NCBI RefSeq assembly: GCF_002101375.1
Contig: NZ_CP015207.1
Location: forward strand, 2,434,001 to 2,498,000
Source of the DNA: Sporosarcina ureae
GTDB lineage: Bacteria > Bacillota > Bacilli > Bacillales_A > Planococcaceae
Reading direction: 5' to 3'
DNA: 64,000 nt
The position numbers and the translations under genes are program-made. Positions 27,755-36,881 of this stretch are shown here, one piece after another (positions within the stretch are counted from its first letter, which is position 1; each line of letters begins with the position of its first letter). The notes beneath the pieces were generated by a model. It saw nothing but the letters and a program-made list of their open reading frames with translations. It ran no database searches and was not told the DNA's origin.

Positions 27755-30700
27755 TTGGTGAAATTAAGTAGAACGGCATTCTCGGCTTTTTTAAGTTTGT
27801 TGCTCGTTTTTTCTATGTTGCTACCAACGATCCATGCTGCTGACATTGATAGTGCCGATGCAACACTTAAGCAACTTAGTCTGGATAGTCAAGACGATGT
27901 AACTAATGAAGGACAGGATTCGGAAGCTACCACAGATGACGAATCTGAAAAGACGATTCCAGTCAGTGTTAGAATTGAGGGATATGATAAAACTATCGTT
28001 CCTCTAACAGAATTTGAAATTGCACCATATGATATTAGCCATGCGCTTCGAAGTAGCAAAGGAAATGAACCACCGCTTGCTCTTCATGCGATTGTTAAAG
28101 CGCTTGAATTACAAGGACATGATGTCTCAGATCGTAAGAGATTCGATTTTGGCGGCGGAAATTTCATTAGTAATATAGATGGTTTGAAAATGAATTCAGT
28201 AAATCCGGGTCTAGATGGCTGGATGTACTATGTGAATAATGAATTCACCTATTATGGCGTAGGTCAACATGAATTACAGCCTAATGATGAGATTACAATG
28301 TTTTTCACCACGAATTATGGATCTGTGAAGTATTCGTGGTTTAATCAATCGTATCTCACTACGCATGTGAATGAAGAGGTCGCACTAGAACTGAATACAG
28401 TTGATGGTACGATTGGCGATGCAACTATTCTTGTCAATGAACAACCATTCGAGGTGGATGGAAAGGTAATACGGACAGATGAGCAAGGTGTTGCGAAACT
28501 GCAATTCACAGAGCCTGGTGAATATCATGTTTCTGCGAAGCGAATGGATGGGGAATTTAGTAATATTACGCGTCCTTATAGCAAGATTTTAGTGGAAGCA
28601 AAAGAAGTAGTTTCACCGGAACCAGAACCAGAGAAGCCGGAGGAACCTGAACAGCCAATTCAGCCAGATCCAGTACCTGGCTATACGGTGGATACATTAT
28701 TGAATAATGTATTTAAGTTTTATAATAAAGAGAGACTCAATGGAGTTGGGGGCGTAAATCTTACTTGGACTGAAGTAGTAGCCTTACAAGCTACCAACTA
28801 TTTGGCCAGCAGCGATCATTCATTGCCAGATTGGATTGAAAAAGATCCAGGATTAGATGAAAACACATATGATACAGAACATATTCGCTATATTTTCGCA
28901 TTGCTTGCATCGGGTGAAGATCCGTCCAAGGCATGGGAAACTGAACGGAATTTATATGCTGAGTTAGCAGCTCAGCAGAAAGAAGACGGAGCTATTGGTG
29001 GAGTGAACAAGCATGTTTGGGCAATGCTGGCATTGGACACTGGCGAAAAACTAGGTCAAGATGTCGGAAGCTGGAATACTGCAAGCAAACAGAAGGCGCT
29101 TGATCACCTGCTTGGGCATCAATTATCAGATGGCGGATTTTCCTTTTCTGGTAAGACGGCAGACCCTGATATGTCAGGCATGGCTTTGCTGACATTGGCA
29201 AATTATCAAGATAACAGTGCAGTAGAGAATGCCATACAGCGTGTTAAAGATATATTACGTGAAAAACAATTAGCAACAGCTGGATGGGGATCATTTGGTT
29301 CAGAGAACTCCAATAGTATTGCCACAGTTATTTCTGGCCTGGTTGCGATTGGAGAAGATCCACTTTCAGATAGTTGGAAAAAAGGTGATGTAACACCACT
29401 TGACGCATTACAAAGTTTTCAATTAGCGAATGGTTCATTTACCTATACATTAGGACAGTATGCAGGAACTAATATAAAAGCAACGGAACAATCTCTCATT
29501 GCTTTACATGAAATCAAAACCGGAAAGTCAGTATGGGCGCAATTAGCAGTTCCTTCCGAACAGCCAGAAGTGCCTGTTGAACCGGAACCTGAAACCCCGA
29601 CTGAACCGAAGCCTGAAACCCCAACTGAACCATCACAGCCGACTGAACCGGAAGAGCCTAATACTCCGACAGATCCGGTAGTGCCTGTTGAGGGTAAAGT
29701 AACTCTTTCCGTAGAGAAAAGAACGATGGGACAGGGGGATGCAATTCCTGCTATGCAAGTGTCTCTTCAAAACGGTGACACTGCCTATACAGTATTACGT
29801 CGTATAGCTGGAGAAAAAGGAATTGACGTAATAGCAACTGGAGCTGGTCCAGATGTGTACGTGAAAACTATTGCGGGGCTTTCTGAATTTGATGGCGGCC
29901 AAAAGAGCGGCTGGATGTATTCAGTCAATGGGGACTTCCCTCAATTTAGTGCGGGCATTTATACATTGCAAGATGGAGATGTTCTTCGCTGGCAATATAC
30001 AAGAAATCTAGGGGAAGACTTAGGACAAGTGTGGGGCCCGGAAGATAAAGAGGAAGATGTAAAACCGGGTGACAAAGAAGATCCGGATAAGAAGCCTGAA
30101 GAAAATGGAAAGCTTCCTGAAGATATTGACAAGACACCAGAAGTTACTCCGGATATGACAGAACAATTAGAAGCGACTTTGGAAAATGTTCAACAAAAAC
30201 TGTTACGTGATGGCGTTCAAACAGAATGGCAATCAATCGGATTATTTAGATCAGGCGCTCAAGTGCCGGCCGATTACAAAAAAGTATTTGAACAGAACGT
30301 ACAGGAACAGATTATTAGTAAAGTCGGTACGGGCCGAGCGAAGATCACGGACATTGAAAGATTGATCTTAGCAGCTGGCGCGATTGGAGTAGATCCGACA
30401 GACGTAGACGGTAAAGGGTTGAATTTAGTAGCGAAGATTTATGACAGTGAAAAACGTCCGACTGGTGAAGATAGCTTGACCTTCCAAGGAAATAACGGAA
30501 TTATTTTCGCTTTGATTGCTTTGGACTCGAATAACTACGAAGTTCCAAAGGATGCTAAATGGAATCGTGAAAAATTGGTTGCAGAATTATTGAGTAATCA
30601 AAAAGTGGATGGATCATGGAGTTTGGAGACCACTACTTCCGGAACAACAAGCGTGGATATTACTGCAATGGCATTAGCTGCGCTCGCTCCTTATAAAGAG

Positions 30701-31630
30701 CAGGCGGATGTAAAGAAAGCAATTAACAACACAGTTGCATTTTTATCGAAAGCGCAAGGACCAGAAGGTGGTTATCATGAATCATTCGCGGGTGGGGTTT
30801 CTAGTGAAGCTACTGCTCAAGTGATTATCGGTTTAACTGCAAATGGGTTTAATCCTAGAAGCGATGCATTTACGAAGAATAACAAGAATTTACTAGATCA
30901 CTTGCTAAGTTTTAAAGCTACTGATGGCGGTTTCAAGCATTTGGTGACTGAGCAGCAATCGAACGGCATGGCAACAGAACAAGCTCTGCTTGCTTTAGTA
31001 GCATATGACTTACTCGTTAAAGGGAAAGGTTCAATATATGACTTCACTGACGTGGCAATAAAGCCAGTGCCTAAGCCTGAACCAACACCTGATCAAGTAT
31101 TTTCGGATTTAACTACACACTGGGCTGCTGATTACATTCAGCAAGCAGTGAAAAATGGAATTGTTACTGGATATAAAGATGGCACATTCAGACCAAATCA
31201 GTCATTGACGCGTGCGCAGGCTGTTTCGATACTCGTCCGCTCACTTGATTTGAAAACAGATAAAAAAGATCCGTTTACAGATACAGTAAATTATGCAGAT
31301 GAAACGCGTGCAGAAATGGCAGCTGCTTATCATCATGGTTTGGTCAAAGGGAAAGATGGTAAGTTCATGCCGGCAGCTAAAGTGACACGTGCTCAAATAG
31401 CATTAATGTTTTATCGTGCGTATGAAATTCAAAACGGCACAAAATATAATGGGAAAACGAAAACACCGTTCCCAGACATCAAGAAATACGACGCGGAAGC
31501 ACAAAAAGCGATTGGTATGTTATATAATCTAGAAATGGCGTCAGGAGAATATGGTCAGTATATGCCAGGAAATTCTACAACTCGTGCTCATGCAGCAAAA
31601 ATGATAATAGAATTTTCAGAAGTAAAATGA
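27755..31630 (+). CDS. S-layer-anchored transcobalamin-like protein (2x DUF4430, 2x alpha/alpha toroid, 3x SLH), B12-controlled
   Basis: The 1291-residue protein has a signal peptide (residues 1-29). Domain order: DUF4430/transcobalamin beta domain (about 105-187, GWMYYVNNEF); alpha/alpha-toroid with prenyltransferase-like repeats (about 310-596; QLSDGGFSF, SGMALLTLANY); a Pro/Glu/Thr linker; second DUF4430 (about 675-757, GWMYSVNGDF); second toroid (about 797-1096; QKVDGSWSL, ATDGGFKHL); three SLH domains (about 1115-1291; TRAQAVSILVR, TRAQIALMFYR). Human transcobalamin and intrinsic factor pair the same two folds, toroid plus DUF4430-like beta domain, to trap B12. The cobalamin riboswitch upstream gives independent support. 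I infer a cell-surface B12 receptor or store. TTG 27755 (GGAG at 10 nt) is the likely start; GTG 27758 is an alternative. No BtuFCD transporter lies in the window. Confidence 0.85.
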   Translation: MVKLSRTAFSAFLSLLLVFSMLLPTIHAADIDSADATLKQLSLDSQDDVTNEGQDSEATTDDESEKTIPVSVRIEGYDKTIVPLTEFEIAPYDISHALRSSKGNEPPLALHAIVKALELQGHDVSDRKRFDFGGGNFISNIDGLKMNSVNPGLDGWMYYVNNEFTYYGVGQHELQPNDEITMFFTTNYGSVKYSWFNQSYLTTHVNEEVALELNTVDGTIGDATILVNEQPFEVDGKVIRTDEQGVAKLQFTEPGEYHVSAKRMDGEFSNITRPYSKILVEAKEVVSPEPEPEKPEEPEQPIQPDPVPGYTVDTLLNNVFKFYNKERLNGVGGVNLTWTEVVALQATNYLASSDHSLPDWIEKDPGLDENTYDTEHIRYIFALLASGEDPSKAWETERNLYAELAAQQKEDGAIGGVNKHVWAMLALDTGEKLGQDVGSWNTASKQKALDHLLGHQLSDGGFSFSGKTADPDMSGMALLTLANYQDNSAVENAIQRVKDILREKQLATAGWGSFGSENSNSIATVISGLVAIGEDPLSDSWKKGDVTPLDALQSFQLANGSFTYTLGQYAGTNIKATEQSLIALHEIKTGKSVWAQLAVPSEQPEVPVEPEPETPTEPKPETPTEPSQPTEPEEPNTPTDPVVPVEGKVTLSVEKRTMGQGDAIPAMQVSLQNGDTAYTVLRRIAGEKGIDVIATGAGPDVYVKTIAGLSEFDGGQKSGWMYSVNGDFPQFSAGIYTLQDGDVLRWQYTRNLGEDLGQVWGPEDKEEDVKPGDKEDPDKKPEENGKLPEDIDKTPEVTPDMTEQLEATLENVQQKLLRDGVQTEWQSIGLFRSGAQVPADYKKVFEQNVQEQIISKVGTGRAKITDIERLILAAGAIGVDPTDVDGKGLNLVAKIYDSEKRPTGEDSLTFQGNNGIIFALIALDSNNYEVPKDAKWNREKLVAELLSNQKVDGSWSLETTTSGTTSVDITAMALAALAPYKEQADVKKAINNTVAFLSKAQGPEGGYHESFAGGVSSEATAQVIIGLTANGFNPRSDAFTKNNKNLLDHLLSFKATDGGFKHLVTEQQSNGMATEQALLALVAYDLLVKGKGSIYDFTDVAIKPVPKPEPTPDQVFSDLTTHWAADYIQQAVKNGIVTGYKDGTFRPNQSLTRAQAVSILVRSLDLKTDKKDPFTDTVNYADETRAEMAAAYHHGLVKGKDGKFMPAAKVTRAQIALMFYRAYEIQNGTKYNGKTKTPFPDIKKYDAEAQKAIGMLYNLEMASGEYGQYMPGNSTTRAHAAKMIIEFSEVK

Positions 31631-31650
31631 ATTAAATAAGAAAGTTACTT

Positions 31651-31696
31651 AATACCCCCTTCAACCTTACATTATAGGTGAAGGGGGTATTTAATC
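31651..31696 (+). terminator. Rho-independent terminator
   Basis: The stem AATACCCCCTTCAACC / GGTGAAGGGGGTATT (one mismatch) ends the transcobalamin-like gene. Confidence 0.88.
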
Positions 31697-31905
31697 TGTC
31701 ATCATGCTATTCAGTATAAAAAGAGTAGTGAATCTTGTGGAAATGGAAATAATAACTAAAAAGAAGAGTCTTAAGAATCATTTACTGCTTGTTCTTGTTA
31801 TCAAATTTAATGATAAATCTTAAAAAAATAATAATTGGTAATACATTCATGTAGGGATATGGTAAACTAGTCTTGAACTAACTAATTATTCGGGGGGTAA
31901 ATTTA

Positions 31906-33090
31906 TTGAAAAAGACTTCAAAAGCTTCACACAAATTATTTAGAGCTGCTTTAGCAACAACAGTAGCAACTGGGGCATTCGTTGCGGCTGTTCCAGCAGA
32001 AACAAATGCAGCAATTAGCTTCAAAGATGTAACGAATCCGGCAGTGCACTACTATAAGCCAGTTTTAGAATTGGCAGAACGTGGTGTAGTGAAAGGGTAC
32101 GATGATGGTACATACCGTCCAAATGCTTCTGTAACACGTGCACAATCCGCAAAGATTCTAGCACACGTACTAGACTTGGACACAGTAAATGTAAAAGATC
32201 CTGGATTTAAGGATGTAAAAAAAGGTACGCCGTATTATGGTCCTATCGCAGCATTAGCTAATGCTGGATATATTAAGGGGTATGAAGATAAAGGTGTTAA
32301 GACATTTAAACCGAATAATAACTTAACACGCTCACAAATGGCTAAAATTTTAACGTTAGGTTTTGATTTGAAAGAAGAGTCATTAGCTGCTGATCGTTTC
32401 AAGGATGTAAAACCAAGTGATGCATACGCAGGTTATGTAGCGGCATTAGTAGCACTTAATATTACAACGGGTACAACACCGACTACTTTCTCACCTAATG
32501 GATTGGTGACGAGAGGCCAAATGGCAACATTCGTAGTTCGTACTGAAACAGCGTTAAAAGTAGAAAAACCTGAAGTCCCTGAGCAACCAGAAAATCCGGA
32601 TCCGACGCCACCTACAACTCCAGAAGAACCGGATAATCCAACACCAATTCCTCCGACAGTGGAAGTTGGTAACCAAATGTTACACAGTAAAATTGTGGAT
32701 ATATTAGCACAAGGCAATAATTCGACTGATGCTGTTGCAGTTTCATTGTCAGGTAACACATTCACTGTAGATATTAAAAAACCAACGACTACAGTCAATG
32801 ATTTTAAACTTGTGGCAAAACCGATATTCAATGCATTTAAGACAAATACGATAATCAACTCAGTGACAGTGTCCTTAGTTATTGATAATCAAAGTGTTGT
32901 AATTAGCCAATCAAACATTGATCTTAATCAAGACTTCGAGACGGTAGTTGATAAGGCATTGGCAAAAGTAGGCGCTAGTGGCACGACAAATCTAAGTGCA
33001 TTACAAGGTAAGACTGTTACAATGAACGTAGTAGGTACAATCGATGGTACACCTTTTAATAGCACATATTCATTCGTATTCGGAATTTGA
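31906..33090 (+). CDS. Secreted SLH-domain protein, 394 aa
   Basis: TTG 31906 follows a GGGGGG-rich site at 8-10 nt. The signal peptide covers about residues 1-35 (AAVPAETNAA). Three SLH domains follow (about 37-85, 98-150, 160-210; TRAQSAKILAH, TRSQMAKILT, TRGQMATFVVR), then a Pro/Glu linker (215-255) and a C-terminal domain of about 140 residues with alternating beta pattern and no known family. The SLH block is closer in style to the CAP protein at 10523 than to the main S-layer protein. It has its own terminator; the function beyond surface display is unknown. Confidence 0.85.
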   Translation: MKKTSKASHKLFRAALATTVATGAFVAAVPAETNAAISFKDVTNPAVHYYKPVLELAERGVVKGYDDGTYRPNASVTRAQSAKILAHVLDLDTVNVKDPGFKDVKKGTPYYGPIAALANAGYIKGYEDKGVKTFKPNNNLTRSQMAKILTLGFDLKEESLAADRFKDVKPSDAYAGYVAALVALNITTGTTPTTFSPNGLVTRGQMATFVVRTETALKVEKPEVPEQPENPDPTPPTTPEEPDNPTPIPPTVEVGNQMLHSKIVDILAQGNNSTDAVAVSLSGNTFTVDIKKPTTTVNDFKLVAKPIFNAFKTNTIINSVTVSLVIDNQSVVISQSNIDLNQDFETVVDKALAKVGASGTTNLSALQGKTVTMNVVGTIDGTPFNSTYSFVFGI

Positions 33091-33199
33091 TCGATAACTG
33101 AGTAGAGAAAAGTTCCGTTTTTATATGGATTTGTGAAAAGTTGTACGCGCTTTTAATAATATGAGGTTATGTCTGTTTAATAGATTTAACAAAGTTGAA

Positions 33200-33254
33200 A
33201 GGGCTACCGCTAAAAGTCGAAAAATTAGACTCGTAGTGGTAGCTCTTTTTTTAT
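33200..33254 (+). terminator. Rho-independent terminator
   Basis: The stem GGGCTACCGCTA / TAGTGGTAGCTCT is followed by TTTTTTT. The loop is about 26 nt and may contain a small inner stem. Confidence 0.85.
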
Positions 33255-33327
33255 TTCCATATTATATTAGGCAGAAGACTTGGAAAACTGGTAAACTATA
33301 CATAAATAAAGAACAAAGGAGACTAAT

Positions 33328-34155
33328 ATGAATAAAAAACTTAAGATATTCTTACTATCGGCATTAGCGGTTATCGTTATAGGTAGTAGCTATATTATAT
33401 ATCTATTCCAATTCAAAGAGTATGAAGTAGCTGACGAAGAAGTGGATGAGATTATTGAGAACCCGTATGATATTATTTTGCCGAATGGGACCAAGCTTGT
33501 TCTTGATGGCGAAGAACAAAACGATGATCAGAATACTGAACAAACGTCAGATGGTAAGTCTGATAATGGGGATAAAAACTTAGACGGCTCAACGTCCACT
33601 GCAGCAGGTGATAAAAACACCTCTACTAGTACTGCAGGAAGCACATCTACGGGTCAAGTAGACAGTGCAAAACAACCTGCTAAAGAAAACGCGGGAAGCA
33701 CAACAGGTACCACTACTTCTACTGGCGATCAACCAGGTAAAAAAGATCCTGCCGGCAGCCAAGCTTCGTCAGGGAATGCGGGATCCAATCAGCCAGCGAA
33801 GAAGGATTCGGTAGCGGCGATTAAACAAAAATATGAACCAACTGTTAGTAATTTACAAGGACAAGTTGATGGCAAGATTAACTCGTTGATTAGCCGTGCG
33901 AAGAATGAATACAGTACGAAAAAAGCGAATGGTGAAAGTATCGATTATGGGTACTTCTACAATAAGTATATGTCTGCTGCTAATAGTTTAGAGTCACAGA
34001 CGGATGCTGTATTTAATGGAGTCGTTAGCTCGCTTGAAAAAGATCTGCAGGCTAATGGATATGATAAATCGTATTCACAAAGTATTCGCGATGAGTACGC
34101 AGCGCAAAAGAAAGCGCGTCGTGATAGTATCATGAGTAAAGCGGTGGGCAGGTAA
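33328..34155 (+). CDS. Membrane-anchored extracytoplasmic protein, 275 aa, unknown
   Basis: One N-terminal transmembrane anchor (about residues 7-27) is followed by an acidic stretch (DEEVDEIIENPYDIILPNG). Next come a Ser/Thr/Gly/Asn-rich low-complexity linker (about 65-165) and a C-terminal helical domain (KQKYEPTVSNLQGQVDGKINS). AAAGGAG lies before the ATG. It stands alone just before the polysaccharide locus. I do not recognise the family; an envelope role fits the topology only. Confidence 0.65.
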   Translation: MNKKLKIFLLSALAVIVIGSSYIIYLFQFKEYEVADEEVDEIIENPYDIILPNGTKLVLDGEEQNDDQNTEQTSDGKSDNGDKNLDGSTSTAAGDKNTSTSTAGSTSTGQVDSAKQPAKENAGSTTGTTTSTGDQPGKKDPAGSQASSGNAGSNQPAKKDSVAAIKQKYEPTVSNLQGQVDGKINSLISRAKNEYSTKKANGESIDYGYFYNKYMSAANSLESQTDAVFNGVVSSLEKDLQANGYDKSYSQSIRDEYAAQKKARRDSIMSKAVGR

Positions 34156-34160
34156 ATGGA

Positions 34161-34210
34161 AAAACGACTAGTCTAAAAGGATTTCCTTTCAGGCTAGTCG
34201 TTCTTTTTTT
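34161..34210. terminator. Bidirectional terminator
   Basis: AAAACGACTAG(T)CT and AGGCTAGTCGTTCTTTTTTT form the stem, with a small AAAGG/CCTTT inner stem. It serves the gene at 33328 and overlaps the end of the minus-strand VanZ remnant. Confidence 0.85.
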
Positions 34211-34440
34211 CTGGGACGCAACGAGACGGCGATTTGCAAAATGAGCAAGAATGTCAGCGCGCCGGACATATCGAGTAGGACGTCGCGAATGGTGGCGGTC
34301 CGTCCTCCCGTGAAATATTGATGGGCTTCATCAGCGCAACTAAGTAGTAATGTGAGCATGTTTGCGATGAAGAATCTAGGGAAACGAGATGGCAGGGATA
34401 AGACTTTTCTCATACGCGTAATTATAGCATAATTAATCAA
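34189..34440 (-). pseudogene. VanZ-family fragment
   Basis: The 83-residue frame contains the C-terminal VanZ signature: CADEAHQYF, GRTATIRDVLLDMSGALT. Full VanZ proteins have about 150 residues and four membrane segments; here only the last half remains, and the upstream space is occupied by the polysaccharide promoter. It is probably a remnant, truncated when the polysaccharide locus was inserted or rearranged. Confidence 0.65.
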
Positions 34441-34487
34441 AAATCCTATTTTAAAATGAAAATTCGATATTTTTCATTATGCTTATA

Positions 34488-34496
34488 TGCTATACT
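34488..34496 (+). promoter_or_regulatory. Candidate extended -10 promoter of the polysaccharide operon
   Basis: TGCTATACT is an extended -10 element; the -35 region (about 34468) is T-rich and weak. It lies 37 bp before the ATG of the first gene. Confidence 0.45.
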
Positions 34497-34532
34497 AGTA
34501 GCAAGTTTGCCGAAAAGGAGCAATTTTACATT

Positions 34533-35279
34533 ATGGAAGAAACGATCAGTTTACAGGAACTATTCTCGACATTAAAAAAGCGTTTGGGTTTGATTATAGG
34601 AACGACAGTAGCTGCAGCTGTACTTGCGGCGATCATAAGCTATTTCTTTTTAACACCTATCTATCAAGCTTCTACACAAATACTAGTCAATCAACAAAAA
34701 ACGGAACAACAATCATTTGATTCACAAGACATTCAAACGAATTTACAACTTATCAATACATATAATGTCATTATTAAAAGTCCGGTCATCTTATCGCAAG
34801 TCATAGAACAATTGGATCTAGACATCACACCGGCAGCACTAAATGCTCAACTTACAGTGAACAGCGAGCAAAACTCACAAGTCGTCAATGTCACAGTACA
34901 AGATCCGCAAGCACATAAAGCGGTCGATATCGTCAATACCACTGCAGAAGTGTTCCAAAAGGAAATCGTCAATTTGATGAAAGTCGATAACGTAAATATT
35001 TTATCGCCTGCATTCTACGCGGAAGATCCGAAACCCGTTAAGCCAAATAAAGAGCTCAACGTAGTGATCGTAGCAGTCATCGGACTCATGGTAGGAGTAG
35101 GCATTGCATTTTTACTAGAATACTTGGATACTACAGTGAAAACAGAACAAGATATTGAAGAATTGCTCGGTTTACCGGTGCTTGGGCTAGTTAGTCCAAT
35201 TTCTGATAAAGAAGTCAATACGGCAACCGTTGCGCCAAAGAAAGGGTCAAGTGCACATGTCAAAAAAGCGCATATTTAA
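34533..35279 (+). CDS. Chain-length regulator / tyrosine-kinase activator (YveK/CpsC-like)
   Basis: The 248-residue Wzz-domain protein has two transmembrane segments (about residues 19-38 and 177-197) around an extracellular loop with IYQASTQILVN. The C-terminal cytoplasmic tail activates the BY-kinase encoded next. These proteins set chain length in Gram-positive capsule and exopolysaccharide export. ATG 34533 has AAAAGGAG upstream; the earlier in-frame start at 34479 lacks one and would overlap the promoter. The gene overlaps the kinase gene by 23 bp. Confidence 0.88.
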   Translation: MEETISLQELFSTLKKRLGLIIGTTVAAAVLAAIISYFFLTPIYQASTQILVNQQKTEQQSFDSQDIQTNLQLINTYNVIIKSPVILSQVIEQLDLDITPAALNAQLTVNSEQNSQVVNVTVQDPQAHKAVDIVNTTAEVFQKEIVNLMKVDNVNILSPAFYAEDPKPVKPNKELNVVIVAVIGLMVGVGIAFLLEYLDTTVKTEQDIEELLGLPVLGLVSPISDKEVNTATVAPKKGSSAHVKKAHI

Positions 35280-35976
35280 TAAGAAGAAACAGGCTAAACA
35301 ATCCGTTGCGCGTAAATTAGTTACGGAAACGAATCCGAAATCAGTAGTGTCCGAGCAATTCCGTACTATACGGACGAATATCAACTTTTCCATGCCCGAT
35401 CATGATCTGAAATCCATTCTGTTCACATCAGCAACGCCAGGGGAAGGGAAGTCTACAGCGTCAGCCAATACAGCTGTGGTCTTTGCGCAAGAAGGAAAGA
35501 AAGTGCTGTTGATTGACGCGGATATGCGAAAACCGACTACACATTATACATTTTCCCGAATGAATGCAACAGGTCTATCTAACTTATTGACTCGTCAGTG
35601 GGAACTTGAGGATATTATCCAACAGACTGATATTGAAGGGCTCGATCTCATCACAAGTGGACCCATCCCGCCAAATCCCGCGGAACTTTTAGGATCGAAG
35701 ACAATGGACGTACTCATAGAAAGACTTAAAGAAAAGTATGACATGATCATTTTTGATGCGCCACCCGTTTTATCTGTGACAGATGCGCAAATTTTGTCAA
35801 ATAAAGCAGAAGGTACGATTTTGGTTCTGAATACAGGCACTACGGAAAAAGACAGTGTACTGAAAGCAAAAGAAGCGCTGATCTCTTCCCAAGCGAATGT
35901 TATAGGAACGATTTTAAATAACTTCATATTGCAAAAAGATCAGTATTACTACCAATATTATGGAAACGATGAGTGA
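35257..35976 (+). CDS. BY-kinase (CpsD/YwqD-like tyrosine kinase)
   Basis: The 239-residue protein has Walker A (TPGEGKST, about residues 59-66), Walker A' (LLIDADMRKP) and Walker B (IIFDAPP, about 163) motifs. Its C-terminal tyrosine cluster QYYYQYYG is autophosphorylated in this family. With the CpsC-like partner it forms a split BY-kinase that controls polysaccharide polymerisation. The start at 35257 (MSKKRIF) lies inside the end of cpsC and follows AAAGGGTC. Confidence 0.92.
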   Translation: MSKKRIFNKKKQAKQSVARKLVTETNPKSVVSEQFRTIRTNINFSMPDHDLKSILFTSATPGEGKSTASANTAVVFAQEGKKVLLIDADMRKPTTHYTFSRMNATGLSNLLTRQWELEDIIQQTDIEGLDLITSGPIPPNPAELLGSKTMDVLIERLKEKYDMIIFDAPPVLSVTDAQILSNKAEGTILVLNTGTTEKDSVLKAKEALISSQANVIGTILNNFILQKDQYYYQYYGNDE

Positions 35977-36004
35977 AAGGGCCTTGCGCCTTTTCACTTT
36001 TCTT
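35973..36004 (+). terminator. Weak terminator/attenuator within the operon
   Basis: GTGAAAGGGC / GCCTTTTCAC forms a 10-bp stem (one G-T pair) followed by TTTTC. It may reduce transcription after the kinase gene but the operon clearly continues. Confidence 0.5.
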
Positions 36005-36033
36005 GAATACAGCAAAGTGCTAGGAGGACATAC

Positions 36034-36801
36034 ATGATTGATATACATAGCCATTTATTGTTCGGTGTCGACGATGGACCTGACACAATTGAAGGGACCA
36101 TGCGCATGGTAGAAGAGGCCGCGTCAGAAGGTATTACACAGCTAGTCGTTACACCGCATGCTTATAGCCCGCATTACCACGTACCGGTGCAAGAAGTAGA
36201 AAGCCAAGTTCGAATGTTACGGGATATTATTCATGTGGCAGGCATTGATCTGACTTTATCAGTGGGTCAAGAAGTACGGCTGCATGAACATATTATCGAA
36301 AATTTATTGAATAAAGACATACTCACATTAGCCAATTCTCGTTATTTACTATTGGAGCTACCTACTCAACATGTACCAGCCTACACCATTAAAATCATCC
36401 AGTCTTTACTAGAAGAAGGCATTGTACCGATCATTGCACATCCCGAACGGAACAAAGGGATAGCAGAGAAACCTGAGCGACTGGAGCGGTTAGTACGTCA
36501 CGGTGCACTTGCACAAGTGACAGCGGGCAGTGTGGCAGGTTACTTTGGAAAAAATGTCCAGAAGTTATCTATTCAGCTCATAGAAGCGAATTTGATCCAT
36601 GCGTACGGGTCGGATGCGCATAATACCGATAGCCGTCCATTTTTATTCAATAAAGGATTAGAAGTGCTTGGAAAGAAAATCGATATGGACACAGTAGATA
36701 TGTTGTTGGTGAACAATCAACAAATTATCCAGAACAAATTACTCACTATCTATGAACCGGAAACGCCAGTGATTAAAAAGTGGTGGCAATTAATTGGATA
36801 G
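36034..36801 (+). CDS. PHP-type tyrosine-protein phosphatase (CpsB/YwqE-like)
   Basis: The 255-residue enzyme belongs to the PHP family that dephosphorylates BY-kinases with Mn2+. Metal-binding motifs are visible: DIHSHLLFGVDDGP at the N terminus, TPHAYS, a central GQEVRLHEH, IAHPERN and YGSDAHN near residue 190. The order kinase activator, kinase, phosphatase is that of B. subtilis ywqCDE. Confidence 0.92.
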   Translation: MIDIHSHLLFGVDDGPDTIEGTMRMVEEAASEGITQLVVTPHAYSPHYHVPVQEVESQVRMLRDIIHVAGIDLTLSVGQEVRLHEHIIENLLNKDILTLANSRYLLLELPTQHVPAYTIKIIQSLLEEGIVPIIAHPERNKGIAEKPERLERLVRHGALAQVTAGSVAGYFGKNVQKLSIQLIEANLIHAYGSDAHNTDSRPFLFNKGLEVLGKKIDMDTVDMLLVNNQQIIQNKLLTIYEPETPVIKKWWQLIG

Positions 36802-36881
36802 ATTGGTAATCTTATAAAGGTTGATACTCTTAAGTGACTAGTGAGTGAGTAATAGAAACACAATTGAAAGGAGGAGCTCCT

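Noticed and set aside
34479-34532. Upstream start for the CpsC-like protein
   Set aside because: It overlaps the promoter and lacks a ribosome site; the ATG at 34533 fits the family N terminus.
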